A DNA stretch of 64,000 bases from Chitinophagaceae bacterium UBA4857 (lineage in GTDB: Bacteria > Bacteroidota > Bacteroidia > Chitinophagales > Chitinophagaceae). Below the pieces are notes generated by a model. It saw only the letters and a program-made list of their open reading frames with translations. It ran no database searches and was not told the DNA's origin. The DNA is taken from assembly GCA_002399735.1 (NCBI GenBank), contig DHEF01000042.1, positions 68,806-132,805 of the forward strand. The letters are read 5' to 3'. This document shows positions 32,728 to 42,256 of this stretch, piece after piece; positions within the stretch are counted from its first letter, which is position 1, and every line of letters begins with the position of its first letter. The translations under genes and the position numbers were made by a program.

Positions 32728-33279
32728 TTAATTAGACCTCGGGTCAACCGGGTAGTTAATCATTTGTTTATACTCACCGCCTAAAGTTTTTAATGCCTCC
32801 TGCCATATTACAGCATGGCTGGTATTAAAAAGCAGTTTTTCGGTAGCGGGCAAAGTAATCCATGTTTTTTCCTGCATTTCCTCGTCAAGCTGGCCGGCAC
32901 TCCATCCGGAGTAACCCAGAAAAAACCGAATCTTCTTCGCTTTTGTTGCGTCGTCCTGTAAAGTGCTAACCATGGCTTCATAATCGCCGCTCCAAAAAAC
33001 ACCGGGCAGTACTTCTACGCCACCGGGAATATCGTTAGGTAATAAATGAATAAAATGCAAACTGTTTTCATCAACCGGGCCACCATAAAATAGGGGTAAA
33101 TCAAGTTTTGAAAGTGGTGGGAAAAGCTCGTTTAACCTTTTTTTGTACAAACGGTTTAACACAAAACCAAAAGTCCCTTCTTCGTCATGTTCGCACATGA
33201 GTACCACCGTTCTTTGAAAGTTAGGATCATTTAAAAAAGGTTCGGCAATTAACAGCGTACCTTTTGTTAGCTCATTCAT
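32728..33279 (-). CDS. YqgE/AlgH family protein
   Basis: A 183-residue cytosolic protein of the YqgE/AlgH family (UPF0301), named for its link to alginate regulation in Pseudomonas but of unknown biochemistry. Family blocks are intact: KGTLLIAEPFLNDPNFQRTVVLMCEHDEEGTFGFVLNR, given here by its key part FLNDPNFQRTVVLM, then FYGGPVDENSLHFIH, then FFLGYSGWSAGQLDEEM. Length is normal. It lies between the DUF4197 gene and the divergent histidine kinase gene. Confidence 0.93.
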   Translation of the reverse strand: MNELTKGTLLIAEPFLNDPNFQRTVVLMCEHDEEGTFGFVLNRLYKKRLNELFPPLSKLDLPLFYGGPVDENSLHFIHLLPNDIPGGVEVLPGVFWSGDYEAMVSTLQDDATKAKKIRFFLGYSGWSAGQLDEEMQEKTWITLPATEKLLFNTSHAVIWQEALKTLGGEYKQMINYPVDPRSN

Positions 33280-33459
33280 ACTTTAAAAGTAAGACGTTTT
33301 TTAAAAAACGAAGTTAAAAAACTTTGTAGCCAGCCGCTATTACCATAAAACATATACGAATGCTCTATTTTTGCTGTTTGCACTAAAGTATTTTAGTACA
33401 ATTAGCCGTAGATATAAACATAAAACTTTTATCTTTCCATCTAAAGCAAAAATTGGTTC

Positions 33460-34809
33460 GTGAAAAAGACATTCACTATAATTATTATACTCATTTCATT
33501 ATCGCTTGTAGGCATTATTATATTGCAACTGTCATGGTTAACCAATATGAACCAGTTAAGCGAAGACAGAATTAAACAACAGGTGGATGAGGCTCAGACC
33601 AATGCCAGTATAGAGTTGATACAAATGAAATCGGCTTCCATTCCGTTGCCGTTAACTGGAGGCACCAACCAGTTTTTAGAAGACTTTAGTCGTAGTTTTA
33701 TTAAACCTCAAACATTAGCATCCCGGCTTTCCGTTAAAGAACTACATGATATAATTCGTCGAAATTTTAATGCAAAAGGTTTAAAGAAACTGCAGTTTGA
33801 TTTTGCCATTATAAACAGTAATGCCAAGGCTTATTTACCTGATGAAATACTTTTAGCGTCTAAAAATTTTGTGCTGTCCTATAGTGATAGTATGAATAAT
33901 TATACTCCCCTAGGTGCATATATAATTTCTCAACCAGGTTCGGCATCAGAAAGTTTAACAGCTAACGAGTTTTTAATGATTACGGCTGTTGACTGGAAAG
34001 CATTGGTAATACGTTCCTTACGTTGGCCCATTGTAATGTCAATAGTTTTTACACTTATTTTAATTGCAGCGTTTTATGTTACGGTACGTACCATGTTACA
34101 GCAAAAGAAAATTGGTGAAATTAAAAATGATTTCATCAATAACATGACGCATGAGTTTAAAACTCCCATTGCTACCATATCCTTGGCGGTTGATGCTTTA
34201 AAAAATGAAAAAGTATTACAACACGCAGAAAAAATAGACTATTTCCGAACCATTATAAAGGAAGAAAACCTGCGTATGAACAAACAGGTGGAAACCATCT
34301 TACGAGCTTCGCAGTTAGAAAAACAAGAAGTTGATTTAGCATTAAAACCTTTAAATGCCCATTCCATTATACAAGATGTAGTGGATAATTTTGCGCTTCA
34401 ACTACATGAAAAAAACGGTAAAATTGATTTAGACCTCAAGGCTTCAAATGATTTAATTGAGGCAGATGAAGTACATTTTGGTAACCTGATTAATAACCTG
34501 GTGGACAATGCCGTTAAATACTCTAAAACCAATGTTCCCATTCATATAAAATTATCCAGTCAAAGTACCGCCAAAAAAATTATACTCCGTTTTGAAGACA
34601 ATGGCATTGGAATGAGCAAGGAAACCGTTAAACGTGTATTTGAAAGATTTTACAGGGCGCACACCGGTAATTTACACAACGTAAAGGGTTTTGGTTTGGG
34701 TTTAAGCTATGTTAAATCCATGATTGAAGCCCATCACGGCGATATAAAAGTTGATAGTACATTAGGCAAGGGCAGTGTTTTTACTATTGAATTGCCGTTG
34801 AAAAAGTAA
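33460..34809 (+). CDS. Two-component sensor histidine kinase, orphan
   Basis: A 449-residue membrane sensor kinase. Two transmembrane helices (about residues 6-26 and 190-209) enclose a ~160-residue periplasmic sensor domain of unrecognised type. The HisKA domain has the phosphoacceptor H231 in NMTHEFKTPIATISLAVDAL. HATPase boxes follow: N box LINNLVDNAVKYS, G1 FEDNGIGMS, and G2 GFGLGLSYVKSMIEAHHG. The start is GTG at 33460 (MKKTFTIII); no nearby ATG keeps the first helix. No response regulator is adjacent, so its partner must be encoded elsewhere. Confidence 0.93.
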   Translation: MKKTFTIIIILISLSLVGIIILQLSWLTNMNQLSEDRIKQQVDEAQTNASIELIQMKSASIPLPLTGGTNQFLEDFSRSFIKPQTLASRLSVKELHDIIRRNFNAKGLKKLQFDFAIINSNAKAYLPDEILLASKNFVLSYSDSMNNYTPLGAYIISQPGSASESLTANEFLMITAVDWKALVIRSLRWPIVMSIVFTLILIAAFYVTVRTMLQQKKIGEIKNDFINNMTHEFKTPIATISLAVDALKNEKVLQHAEKIDYFRTIIKEENLRMNKQVETILRASQLEKQEVDLALKPLNAHSIIQDVVDNFALQLHEKNGKIDLDLKASNDLIEADEVHFGNLINNLVDNAVKYSKTNVPIHIKLSSQSTAKKIILRFEDNGIGMSKETVKRVFERFYRAHTGNLHNVKGFGLGLSYVKSMIEAHHGDIKVDSTLGKGSVFTIELPLKK

Positions 34810-34812
34810 AAA

Positions 34813-34866
34813 AGTCTGAAAAACCTAAAGTCGGTGAGTCCGGGAAAAGAACGAAAGTCGGAAAGT
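34813..34866 (-). repeat. Family D word repeat, solo copy
   Basis: AAAGTCGGTGAGTCCGGG and GAAAGTCGGAAAGTAAG repeat the words seen around the four-helix-bundle gene at 17.4-18.0 kb, here without such a gene. Confidence 0.65.
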
Positions 34867-34943
34867 AAGAAATTCCGTGAGTTAGTAGTATAAAAGCGAT
34901 AACTCAATATTCTCTTTTCATTTCATCTTGTCTTAGTAATACT

Positions 34944-35065
34944 TTTTGTTTACCAGCTACAGTTCCCTGATTAATCGTTCCTTGCGATCCGACAGGATCG
35001 ATATAGTTTATTTCCAGTGGAAATGAATTATATACTCACTCTTGTACTGCATATCGTTAATCAAC
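34944..35065 (+). repeat. Family A element copy carrying a two-hairpin insert
   Basis: The left part TTTGTTTACCAGCTACAG, TTCCCTGATT and CGTTCCTTGCG is followed by an insert and then by CACTCTTGTACTGCATATCG. The insert holds hairpin 1, CGATCC-GACA-GGATCG (34985-35000), and hairpin 2 (35001-35033), a 15-bp stem with an AGT loop and two G-T pairs. The same insert in altered but still paired sequence occurs at 46551-46600. Confidence 0.8.
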
Positions 35066-35118
35066 AGTGAGAAGACGGAAAGTCCGAAAGAGCGAAAGGC
35101 GGTGAGTCCGTAAGCCAA
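35066..35118 (-). repeat. Family D word repeat, solo copy
   Basis: GAAGACGGAAAGTCCGAAAG, then AGCGAAAGGCGGTGAGTCCG. It directly follows the family A copy. Confidence 0.65.
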
Positions 35119-35241
35119 CCCCTGATAGCAAATATTAAATCTTCAATCTTAAATATAAAATATTTAGGAAGTGCATTACGTACACAACTCACTATTCACT
35201 TCTTCTCCCATGAACTATTAACTTCTCTATCACAAATAAAA

Positions 35242-35262
35242 AAGCCCCTAAAATAGGGGCTT
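35242..35262 (-). terminator. Terminator of the T9SS cargo gene
   Basis: AAGCCCCTA (35242-35250) pairs with TAGGGGCTT (35254-35262) across AAA; TTTTATTT follows on the minus strand. Confidence 0.8.
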
Positions 35263-35289
35263 AGTTTGTCAACCGTCCACTGTTGAATA

Positions 35290-36894
35290 TTATTGTTTCA
35301 CAACTTTTTCAGTTGCTACTATTTTGTTATTGCTGATTACTTGTAAGAAATAAACACCTTTTACAAAGCTTCCTGCTTCTGTGATGGCAACACTGTTGAA
35401 GCCTTTGGTTACACTTACATTTTTAGTTACTAAAGCCTGGCCACCTGTGTTAATTACACGAATAGAGATTGTTTCATTTTCAGTAGCCTGGTATTGTACT
35501 TGTAATTGACTTACAAAAGGATTAGGAACAATTTGTAAACTTACATTTTTGGTGTTGCTGAAACGTACAGTTCTTGTATCAGAAAGTTTTGATTCACCGG
35601 TAATTTCTTTACCATTAATACGGTAGTAAACAATTTTAGCAGTAGTGCTTACATGGTTGTCTTTGTATTGGTATTTGTTTACACCGTTCATTGACATTAC
35701 CACTGCAATATTTGTAAAGTTGATACCGTCGTAGCTACGTTGAATTTCAAAGTTTGTATCAAAATCAAAAGTAGCAGCCCAATCTAATACCGGAACATTG
35801 TTGCTTAAGTTAACATTGAATGATTCCCATTTAACCGGTAACGGTAAAGGTACTTCTTCCGGAGCACAGGTAGCAGGAGACGTTAATGTATCAGGAGCGG
35901 CAAAGTTGCTATATTGAATTGCACTATAGTTGCTGTACTGTACGTCAAAAATATAAGCAGGATTGCTGTTTGTTCTGCTGGTTTCATTTACATAAATAGT
36001 ACCACCATTAAAGTTACCTTGGCCAATTGTGTGACCGGTAAAGTATAAATAACCAGAACCGTTGATAGTACCGTAGTTTGTAAAACGAACACTTTTAATG
36101 GTGCCATTACCTGAAAGAGAAATAGTACCGTTATTAGTTATTTGAGAATTGTTTCTAGCATTAGATAACCAAATTAAACCGCTATTAACAATTGACGCAT
36201 TTGAGTTAACATTAATGCCACCTTCAGAAGCAAAACGACAAGTGTTGCTTATTCTTGTAACACCATTTAAGTTAATATTTCCAGTGCTTTGTAAACGTCC
36301 TTGGTTAACAAATGTTGAAGCACTGTTTGTGATGTTGAAGTTTAAATCACCATTTACCTGAATTGACTTGTTGTTGGTGAAAGTAACTTTATTAGCGTTA
36401 CTATTAAAGGCCAATGAACCGCCAATGGTAATGTTGCCTTTATTGGTAAACTCAAAGTCGGCTTTATTGTTAATGGCTAAACTATTGGCAAAAGTAAGTG
36501 TAGCTCCAAAATGGTTAATTAATGCTTTAGGGCTATCGTTAAATGAAACCCAACCTGTAAAAGAGGTGTTACCGTAGTTCTCTAACACAAAACCGTCTTT
36601 ATTGCTAAAGTTGGCTATTGTTGCAGAGCCAAGTATAACTAGTTTGGCAAACGTATTATTAAGAGAAGAAGGGTTAAAGTTAGCACCACTTTTAACCAAA
36701 ATTACAGAACCTGCATTTGATGTTATTGAACCAGTATAGGTTCCGGCGTTAATTAATAAACTATCACCATTGTTAAGCGTGTAGTTAGCATTAGTACCAT
36801 TATTGTTATAGGTAGTTTGGCTGTTGGCTGTAAAAAGATTTAGGGAAAAAACACTTAGGGCTACTAAGATAGTACGGGTAAAAATAGGGCTCAT
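35290..36894 (-). CDS. Secreted protein with T9SS type A C-terminal sorting domain
   Basis: A 534-residue exported protein. The signal peptide (about residues 1-25, ending TANSQ) is followed by ~300 residues rich in Asn, Thr and Ser with recurrent FxNxGxI/xxGSL strands, suggesting a right-handed beta-helix. Residues ~350-450 resemble a fibronectin-like domain found next to sorting domains (FEIQRSYDGINFTNIAVV...YYRINGKEITGE). The last ~75 residues are the sorting domain: LQIVPNPFVSQLQVQYQ...GVYFLQVISNNKIVATEKVVKQ. T9SS substrates of this type are moved across the outer membrane and attached to the surface or released. No enzymatic motif is visible, so an adhesive or structural role is inferred. 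Confidence 0.9.
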   Translation of the reverse strand: MSPIFTRTILVALSVFSLNLFTANSQTTYNNNGTNANYTLNNGDSLLINAGTYTGSITSNAGSVILVKSGANFNPSSLNNTFAKLVILGSATIANFSNKDGFVLENYGNTSFTGWVSFNDSPKALINHFGATLTFANSLAINNKADFEFTNKGNITIGGSLAFNSNANKVTFTNNKSIQVNGDLNFNITNSASTFVNQGRLQSTGNINLNGVTRISNTCRFASEGGINVNSNASIVNSGLIWLSNARNNSQITNNGTISLSGNGTIKSVRFTNYGTINGSGYLYFTGHTIGQGNFNGGTIYVNETSRTNSNPAYIFDVQYSNYSAIQYSNFAAPDTLTSPATCAPEEVPLPLPVKWESFNVNLSNNVPVLDWAATFDFDTNFEIQRSYDGINFTNIAVVMSMNGVNKYQYKDNHVSTTAKIVYYRINGKEITGESKLSDTRTVRFSNTKNVSLQIVPNPFVSQLQVQYQATENETISIRVINTGGQALVTKNVSVTKGFNSVAITEAGSFVKGVYFLQVISNNKIVATEKVVKQ

Positions 36895-37629
36895 ATCACT
36901 TGTTTAAATAGGGTAAAAAAACGAATTACGTATTATGAGGATTACTTATTTGATTATGTATATTCCTTCGTAATACAACACAAAACTAATGTGCATTTTA
37001 CTGTTATGCAATAGTAAAAATACCCACGATATATATTGTGCTTTTTACTGATATTATAAATTGCTGAATATTAAATTTTTAGAATTTTAAAAAATAAAAA
37101 AATATTTTAAAATAATTTTTTTATTGATGTATGTCTATGCTTTTGAGGGCATTTCAATCGTTTTTTCACCTGTTTTTCCTAGAATGTGTATAGGGTTTTT
37201 ACTAAAAAATGTACGTTTCGCGTATTATTACCGTACGTAAAATCAGGAAATATACCATGGTTTAAAAATAACAAATGGCAGAATTACGTAAAACTTCGGG
37301 TAAGGGAGGTATAAAACTTTATAGAAATAGTAGTTATAGGGAGTGTTATTTCTAGTATAATTATTTATAATATATAATAATAGAACCTTGGGTTACGTAA
37401 AAACACGTGCAAAAGGCTGGGTAGAATTACAAAAGTTGATGGGCTGACGGATGGAAGCGGTAGCTGGCAGTGTGTGGATAGGTGCAGTGGGGCCACTACA
37501 AGCGGACAGCCGTATATGTAGTTGATAGTAGTAATGCTACCGAAAGCCCCAAATTAATAAAACTGAAAAATAAAATATAAAAAAATACCCCTGCCAGAGC
37601 AAGGGTAAACTTATTAAAAGGTCTGATTA
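36895..37629. other. AT-rich gap between the T9SS cargo and secA genes
   Basis: A 735-bp stretch without a convincing gene. It contains a degenerate inverted repeat (GTATTATGAGGA near 36930 against TCCTTCGTAATAC near 36964) just upstream of the T9SS gene, several TACGTAAA/TTACGTAA words (about 37210-37400), long A/T runs, and a GC-richer piece at 37440-37530 that matches no repeat elsewhere in the window. It ends with the secA terminator. Confidence 0.6.
37586..37607 (-). terminator. Probable terminator of secA
   Basis: TACCCCTGC pairs with GCAAGGGTA with one internal mismatch; on the minus strand a T-run follows. Confidence 0.65.
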
Positions 37630-40600
37630 TTATTCTTCGCGGCCGTGACAGTTTTTGAATTTTTTACCGCTACCGCAAGGGCAAGGCTCGTTACGCCCAA
37701 TTTTTGGTGCCACTTTAATGGGTTCCTGTTTGGTAATAGGGGCGCCACCATCTGTTGTAGGGTCAAAACGGTCGTTAGCATTGGCTGCAAAATCGTCACC
37801 GGCATTGTCCACATCTTCCTTATTCGCCTTCATTTTACTGTAGTCGGTTTTTTCTACCTTGCCTTCACGCAATGGTGCCTGGCCCTGTTCCACCGGAATT
37901 TGTGCACTGTTCAGGAAGGTAACAATGCTTTTATTTACATCGGCATCCATATCCTTAAACTGTTGGAACGCTTCTACCTTATATATTACCAACGGATCTT
38001 TTTGTTCCAGATAAGCGGTTTGTACGCTTTGTTTCAGGTCATCCATGGCTCGTAAATGCTCTTTCCAGGCATCATCTATTATGGCCAGTGAAATGGTTTT
38101 TTCTAAAGAAGTAATCAGTTCTTCACCTTCGGTAGAAATGGTTTTATCTAAAGATGCTAATACGTTTAAGCCCTTACTACCATCAGTAAATGGTACTACT
38201 ACGTTTTCTATATGAGCAGGTTGTGTTTGACGAATGTTTTTAAATACCGGAATAGCATTTTTCTTCAACACATCTTTATGCTGGTTGTAGGCTGCTGTTG
38301 CTTCGGCATATAATTGGTCAGTAACAGCGTTTATGTCGCCTTTTTTAAAGGCTTCCTCAGTAATCCTAGTATCTAAACCAAAACTAACCAGACAGTTTAA
38401 TTTAAAACCTTCATAATCTTCGGTTGCACGGAAACCGGCTACCAGGTTTTCAGATACTACAGCAAAAGCAGTATCAATATCCAACGCCAAACGCTCGCCA
38501 AATAAAGCATGCTGACGTTTAGCATAAATGGTGTTACGCTGTTTGTTCATTACATCGTCATACTCCAGCAAACGCTTACGAATACCAAAGTTATTTTCCT
38601 CTACTTTTTTTTGTGCACGTTGAATACTGTTACTAATCATGCTATGTTGAATCACATCGCCTTCCTTGTAACCAAAACGGTCCATCATACCAGCAATACG
38701 CTCGCTACCAAACATACGCATCAAATCATCTTCCAGTGATACATAGAATAATGAGCTACCCGGATCACCCTGACGACCGGCACGACCACGTAACTGTCTG
38801 TCCACACGACGGCTTTCGTGACGCTCTGTACCAATAATAGCCAAACCACCTGCTTCTTTAACGCCTGGCCCAAGCTTAATGTCGGTACCACGACCTGCCA
38901 TGTTAGTAGCAATAGTTACTGCACCGGCCAAACCGGCACCAGCCACAACTTCGGCTTCCTTGGCATGTTGCTTGGCATTTAATACGCTATGCGGAATTTT
39001 TTTCTGCTGCAGCATACGGCTTAATAATTCACTTATTTCTACCGATGTAGTACCCACCAGTACAGGACGACCTGCATTACGAAGCGCTTCCACCTCGTCA
39101 ATAACCGCCTTATATTTTTCACGTTTGGTTTTGTATACCATATCTTGCATATCCTTACGGGTAATAGCAATATTGGTAGGTATATTAACCACATCTAATT
39201 TGTAAATGCTCCAAAGCTCTGCAGCTTCCGTTTCCGCAGTACCTGTCATACCACAAAGTTTGTGGTACATACGGAAGTAGTTTTGTAAGGTAATGGTAGC
39301 GTAGGTTTGTGTAGCCGCTTCAATTTTCACATTTTCCTTAGCCTCTAAAGCCTGGTGTAAACCATCGCTGTAACGGCGGCCATCCATAATACGACCTGTT
39401 TGCTCATCTACAATTTTAATAGCACCGTCCATTACCACATACTCTACATCTTTTTCAAATAAAGTATAGGCTTTTAAAAGCTGCTGTACCGTATGTATAC
39501 GGTCGGCCTTTTGGGTGTATTCGTTTCTTAATTGTTCTTTTTGTTGTTGTTTTTCTTCGGCACTGGCATCGCTTTTTTCTACTTGTGCCAGTTTTACACC
39601 AATATCCGGTAAAATAAAAAACTCAGGATCTTCGGCATCCTTCGTAATCATGTTTAACCCTTTTTGGGTAAGGTCAACCGAGTTGTTTTTTTCTTCAATA
39701 TGAAACAGTAGTTCCGAGTCAACAATATGCATGTTACGTTGCTGATCCTGCAAATAGTAGTTCTCGGCCTTTTGCATTTTTACCTTAACACCGGGTTCAC
39801 TTAAAAATTTAGTTACCGGGCCGTATTTAGGTAAACCACGGTAAGCACGGAAAAGTGCCAAACCTCCGGTTTTAGGATCGTCTTCGCCTTTTTCAAACAG
39901 CTTTTTAGCTTCGTTCAAATTTTGGCGTACAATTTTTTCCTGCTCCTGAAAAAGCTGGTGTACGCGACCTCTGAAAATATGAAACTGCTGGTCATCGCCT
40001 TTGGCAACCGGGCCTGATATAATTAACGGAGTACGGGCATCGTCAATTAATACGGAGTCAACTTCATCCACCATAGCAAAATGATGGCCACGTTGAACCA
40101 TTTCGTCAGCCGAATGCACCATGTTGTCACGCAGGTAGTCAAAACCAAACTCGTTATTGGTACCGTAAGTAATATCTGCTAAGTAAGCCTGTCTTCTTTG
40201 TTCGCTGTTAGGTTGGTGTTTATCAATACAATCCACCTTTAACCCCAACCATTCAAAAATAGTTCCGTTCCACTCCTGGTCACGACGGGCCAGGTAATCA
40301 TTCACGGTTACAATATGCACACCTTCGCCGGCTAATGCATTAAGGTAAGCAGGTAGGGTAGATACAAGGGTTTTACCCTCACCCGTAGCCATCTCGGCAA
40401 TTTTACCGGAGTGTAAAACCGCACCACCAATTAACTGTACATCGTAGTGAACCATGTTCCAGGTAACATCTACACCGGCGGCAGACCATGTACGATTGAA
40501 ACTTGATTGGTTGCCATTTATCTTTATGTACGGTTTTTTAATGCTAAGGTCACGGTCTAAATCAGTAGCGGTAGATACTACTTCGTCATTTTCTTTAAAA

Positions 40601-40965
40601 CGACGGGCTGTTTCTTTTACCACGGCAAAAGCCTCGGGTTCAATTTCCGAAAGGGCTTCTTCAATTTTTTTATTACGTTCTTTTTTCAATTTATCTACCT
40701 GTTGGTAAATTTCGTCTTTACCTGCCAGGTCATTAAATGGTAACGCAAGCGCCTCTTCATTTTTAGCAGCTATCTCAGCATTAATATCTTTCAGGTGATC
40801 TTGAATTCTGGCTTTGAATTCCTGTGTTTTTGCTCTCAGTTCATCGTTACTTATGGATTGGTAAGCGGCAAAATGAGCATTAATTTTTTCAACAATGGGG
40901 GCAATTTTCTTTACATCTTTTTCCGACTTACTGCCACCAAACAATTTAGATATAAAACCAAACAT
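37630..40965 (-). CDS. secA: Preprotein translocase ATPase SecA
   Basis: Motor ATPase of the Sec pathway that drives unfolded preproteins through SecYEG. It has 1111 residues, longer than the ~900 of E. coli, with extra sequence after the preprotein-binding region and near the C-terminus, as is usual in Bacteroidota. Walker A MATGEGKT spans residues 192-199, and the DEVD box is in MVDEVDSVLIDDARTPLI. GRAGRQGDPGSS and MDDLKQSV are further family blocks. The C-terminal zinc-binding tail CPCGSGKKFKNCH (about residues 1094-1106) is intact and would contact SecB or the ribosome. A TATCTTTG -7 element lies about 104 bp upstream of the ATG. Confidence 0.98.
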   Translation of the reverse strand: MFGFISKLFGGSKSEKDVKKIAPIVEKINAHFAAYQSISNDELRAKTQEFKARIQDHLKDINAEIAAKNEEALALPFNDLAGKDEIYQQVDKLKKERNKKIEEALSEIEPEAFAVVKETARRFKENDEVVSTATDLDRDLSIKKPYIKINGNQSSFNRTWSAAGVDVTWNMVHYDVQLIGGAVLHSGKIAEMATGEGKTLVSTLPAYLNALAGEGVHIVTVNDYLARRDQEWNGTIFEWLGLKVDCIDKHQPNSEQRRQAYLADITYGTNNEFGFDYLRDNMVHSADEMVQRGHHFAMVDEVDSVLIDDARTPLIISGPVAKGDDQQFHIFRGRVHQLFQEQEKIVRQNLNEAKKLFEKGEDDPKTGGLALFRAYRGLPKYGPVTKFLSEPGVKVKMQKAENYYLQDQQRNMHIVDSELLFHIEEKNNSVDLTQKGLNMITKDAEDPEFFILPDIGVKLAQVEKSDASAEEKQQQKEQLRNEYTQKADRIHTVQQLLKAYTLFEKDVEYVVMDGAIKIVDEQTGRIMDGRRYSDGLHQALEAKENVKIEAATQTYATITLQNYFRMYHKLCGMTGTAETEAAELWSIYKLDVVNIPTNIAITRKDMQDMVYKTKREKYKAVIDEVEALRNAGRPVLVGTTSVEISELLSRMLQQKKIPHSVLNAKQHAKEAEVVAGAGLAGAVTIATNMAGRGTDIKLGPGVKEAGGLAIIGTERHESRRVDRQLRGRAGRQGDPGSSLFYVSLEDDLMRMFGSERIAGMMDRFGYKEGDVIQHSMISNSIQRAQKKVEENNFGIRKRLLEYDDVMNKQRNTIYAKRQHALFGERLALDIDTAFAVVSENLVAGFRATEDYEGFKLNCLVSFGLDTRITEEAFKKGDINAVTDQLYAEATAAYNQHKDVLKKNAIPVFKNIRQTQPAHIENVVVPFTDGSKGLNVLASLDKTISTEGEELITSLEKTISLAIIDDAWKEHLRAMDDLKQSVQTAYLEQKDPLVIYKVEAFQQFKDMDADVNKSIVTFLNSAQIPVEQGQAPLREGKVEKTDYSKMKANKEDVDNAGDDFAANANDRFDPTTDGGAPITKQEPIKVAPKIGRNEPCPCGSGKKFKNCHGREE

Positions 40966-41068
40966 GATTACGTATTATATGTATTTCTTAATAAGATTAA
41001 ATATTGCAATTAAATTTCCTTGTCAAAAACAATGCTTAAAAACTTTTTCGGCCAGTTTGACAGGCCCG

Positions 41069-41076
41069 CAAAGATA
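41069..41076 (-). promoter_or_regulatory. -7 element (TATCTTTG) upstream of secA
   Basis: An exact TAnnTTTG match on the minus strand, about 104 bp before the secA ATG, followed by GCGGGCC. It implies a leader of roughly 95 nt. Confidence 0.5.
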
Positions 41077-41116
41077 ATAAAGTGCAGCGAGACAGTTGTT
41101 TTTTATGTTACCAACG

Positions 41117-41146
41117 GCCTCCCCAACCCCTCCGAAGGAGGGGCTT
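41117..41146. repeat. CCCCTCC-GAA-GGAGGGG hairpin repeat
   Basis: Identical over its core to the hairpin after prfA (2421-2450). Here it is not next to a gene end but inserted in family A-like sequence upstream of secA, which shows it is a dispersed unit and not only a terminator. Confidence 0.7.
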
Positions 41147-41247
41147 AGTAAGCAAACATCATAATTGAAGGTCTTTTATGTTACTGGCTATAGGAATTAT
41201 ATCAATCCTAAATCCCTAAAAGACTTTTCACCAAGCTTAATTATTTT

Positions 41248-41365
41248 TGTTACCATCGTCCCTCCCTTGATTGAACTTTTCTTGCGTCGCACTCTTGTGC
41301 ACCTGTAGCACTATTCAGCAATGTGTAAGGTGCGCCTCGATTCTTCGGCGGTGCTGCATATCATT
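41248..41365 (+). repeat. Family A interspersed element copy, decayed
   Basis: TTTTTGTTACCATCGTCCC, TTGATTGAACTTTTCTTGCG, TCGCACTCTTGTGCACCTG, CACTATTCAGCAATGTG, then GTGCTGCATATCATTG. Partial left ends also occur just upstream, at 41097 and 41174. Confidence 0.7.
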
Positions 41366-41517
41366 GTTCAACAGCAGAAAGCCAAATGCTTAAAGCTTAA
41401 TGCTAAAAGACCAATACAAACTATGAACTATTAACAATGAACCATTAACCCATAAATTATTTTACTTTTCCTTAACTTACAAACTTTGTTTTTAGGTATT
41501 AATACAAAAGTTTTCAG

Positions 41518-42225
41518 ATGAAGCTAAGAAACGGGGCATTATTTATATTATCGGCAGCAGTATTATTATCGGGTATTACGGCGTGTAACGATGCAGAAAT
41601 TGGCAATTCGGTTGATGTAAACCAATCCACCATTTATTTTGATTATAACCTTACCGGTTATGAGGATATTGAAGAAGTTACCCTGCGACTGCAATACAAA
41701 TTTGCCGGGCCAAACGGTACCACTTTATTATTAAATGATCCCAGTCAGGTTACATTAGACGGAGTAGTAATAAAACCCGATAGTACAAAAATGAGCGGTG
41801 TATATTATGAAGTAATAAAGCCCAAAGATGCTTTTACCGGCGATCATGTTATTGAATTTACTGATCACAATAAAAAAACGTACAAAGAAAAATTCAGTTA
41901 TACTCCCTTTGGTATACAATACAATTTACCGGATACCATTACAAGAGAAAGATTGGTGATTAACCTTACCGGCTTAAAACCTATTGATTATGTAACTGTA
42001 TTATTAACCGATACGGTGTTTACCAACAGTGGTGTAAACCGTATTGATACGGTAAAAAACGGAGAACTGGTTATTACAAAAGCCGATTGGGAAAAGCTGG
42101 CCAACGGTCCTGTTTACCTGGATTTACAAAAAGAGGAAAATTTACCTATTGAAAACGGCACCGACGAAGGGGGCAGGTTTAATAAACAGTTTAGTGCCCG
42201 GAAAGCATTTTTGTTGGTGGAATAA
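41518..42225 (+). CDS. Putative lipoprotein, unrecognised
   Basis: A 235-residue lipoprotein with signal peptide and lipobox SGITAC (C23). The mature part alternates beta strands with a repeating D/E- and T-rich pattern. Two similar halves are suggested by EEVTLRLQYKF and DYVTVLLTDTVF, each after a linker, which would fit tandem immunoglobulin-like domains. I recognise no named family. The next gene starts 31 bp downstream on the same strand and is probably cotranscribed. A family F word repeat lies in the leader. Confidence 0.7.
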   Translation: MKLRNGALFILSAAVLLSGITACNDAEIGNSVDVNQSTIYFDYNLTGYEDIEEVTLRLQYKFAGPNGTTLLLNDPSQVTLDGVVIKPDSTKMSGVYYEVIKPKDAFTGDHVIEFTDHNKKTYKEKFSYTPFGIQYNLPDTITRERLVINLTGLKPIDYVTVLLTDTVFTNSGVNRIDTVKNGELVITKADWEKLANGPVYLDLQKEENLPIENGTDEGGRFNKQFSARKAFLLVE

Positions 42226-42256
42226 TAGTAGCTTACGGTACTTTAAACAGGTAACT

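Larger units (their letters stand above)
34810..35289. other. Repeat-filled gap between the histidine kinase and T9SS cargo genes
   Basis: Contents in order: a family D run (34813-34866), a family A copy with a structured insert (34944-35065), a second family D run (35066-35118), AT-rich words with a family F fragment (about 35210-35222), and the T9SS gene terminator (35242-35262). No gene was found. Confidence 0.75.
40966..41517. other. Repeat-rich gap between the divergent secA and lipoprotein genes
   Basis: Contains the secA -7 element (41069-41076), a CCTCCCCAACCCCTCCGAAG-type hairpin (41117-41146), fragments of family A (41097-41120, 41174-41200 and 41248-41365), a family G run (about 41380-41410) and a family F run (41424-41455). 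No gene was found. Confidence 0.7.

Noticed and set aside
42149..42256. N-terminal extension of the membrane protein gene into the lipoprotein gene
   Set aside because: The extension is out of frame with and overlaps the end of the lipoprotein gene, and the ATG at 42257 begins a proper signal peptide.
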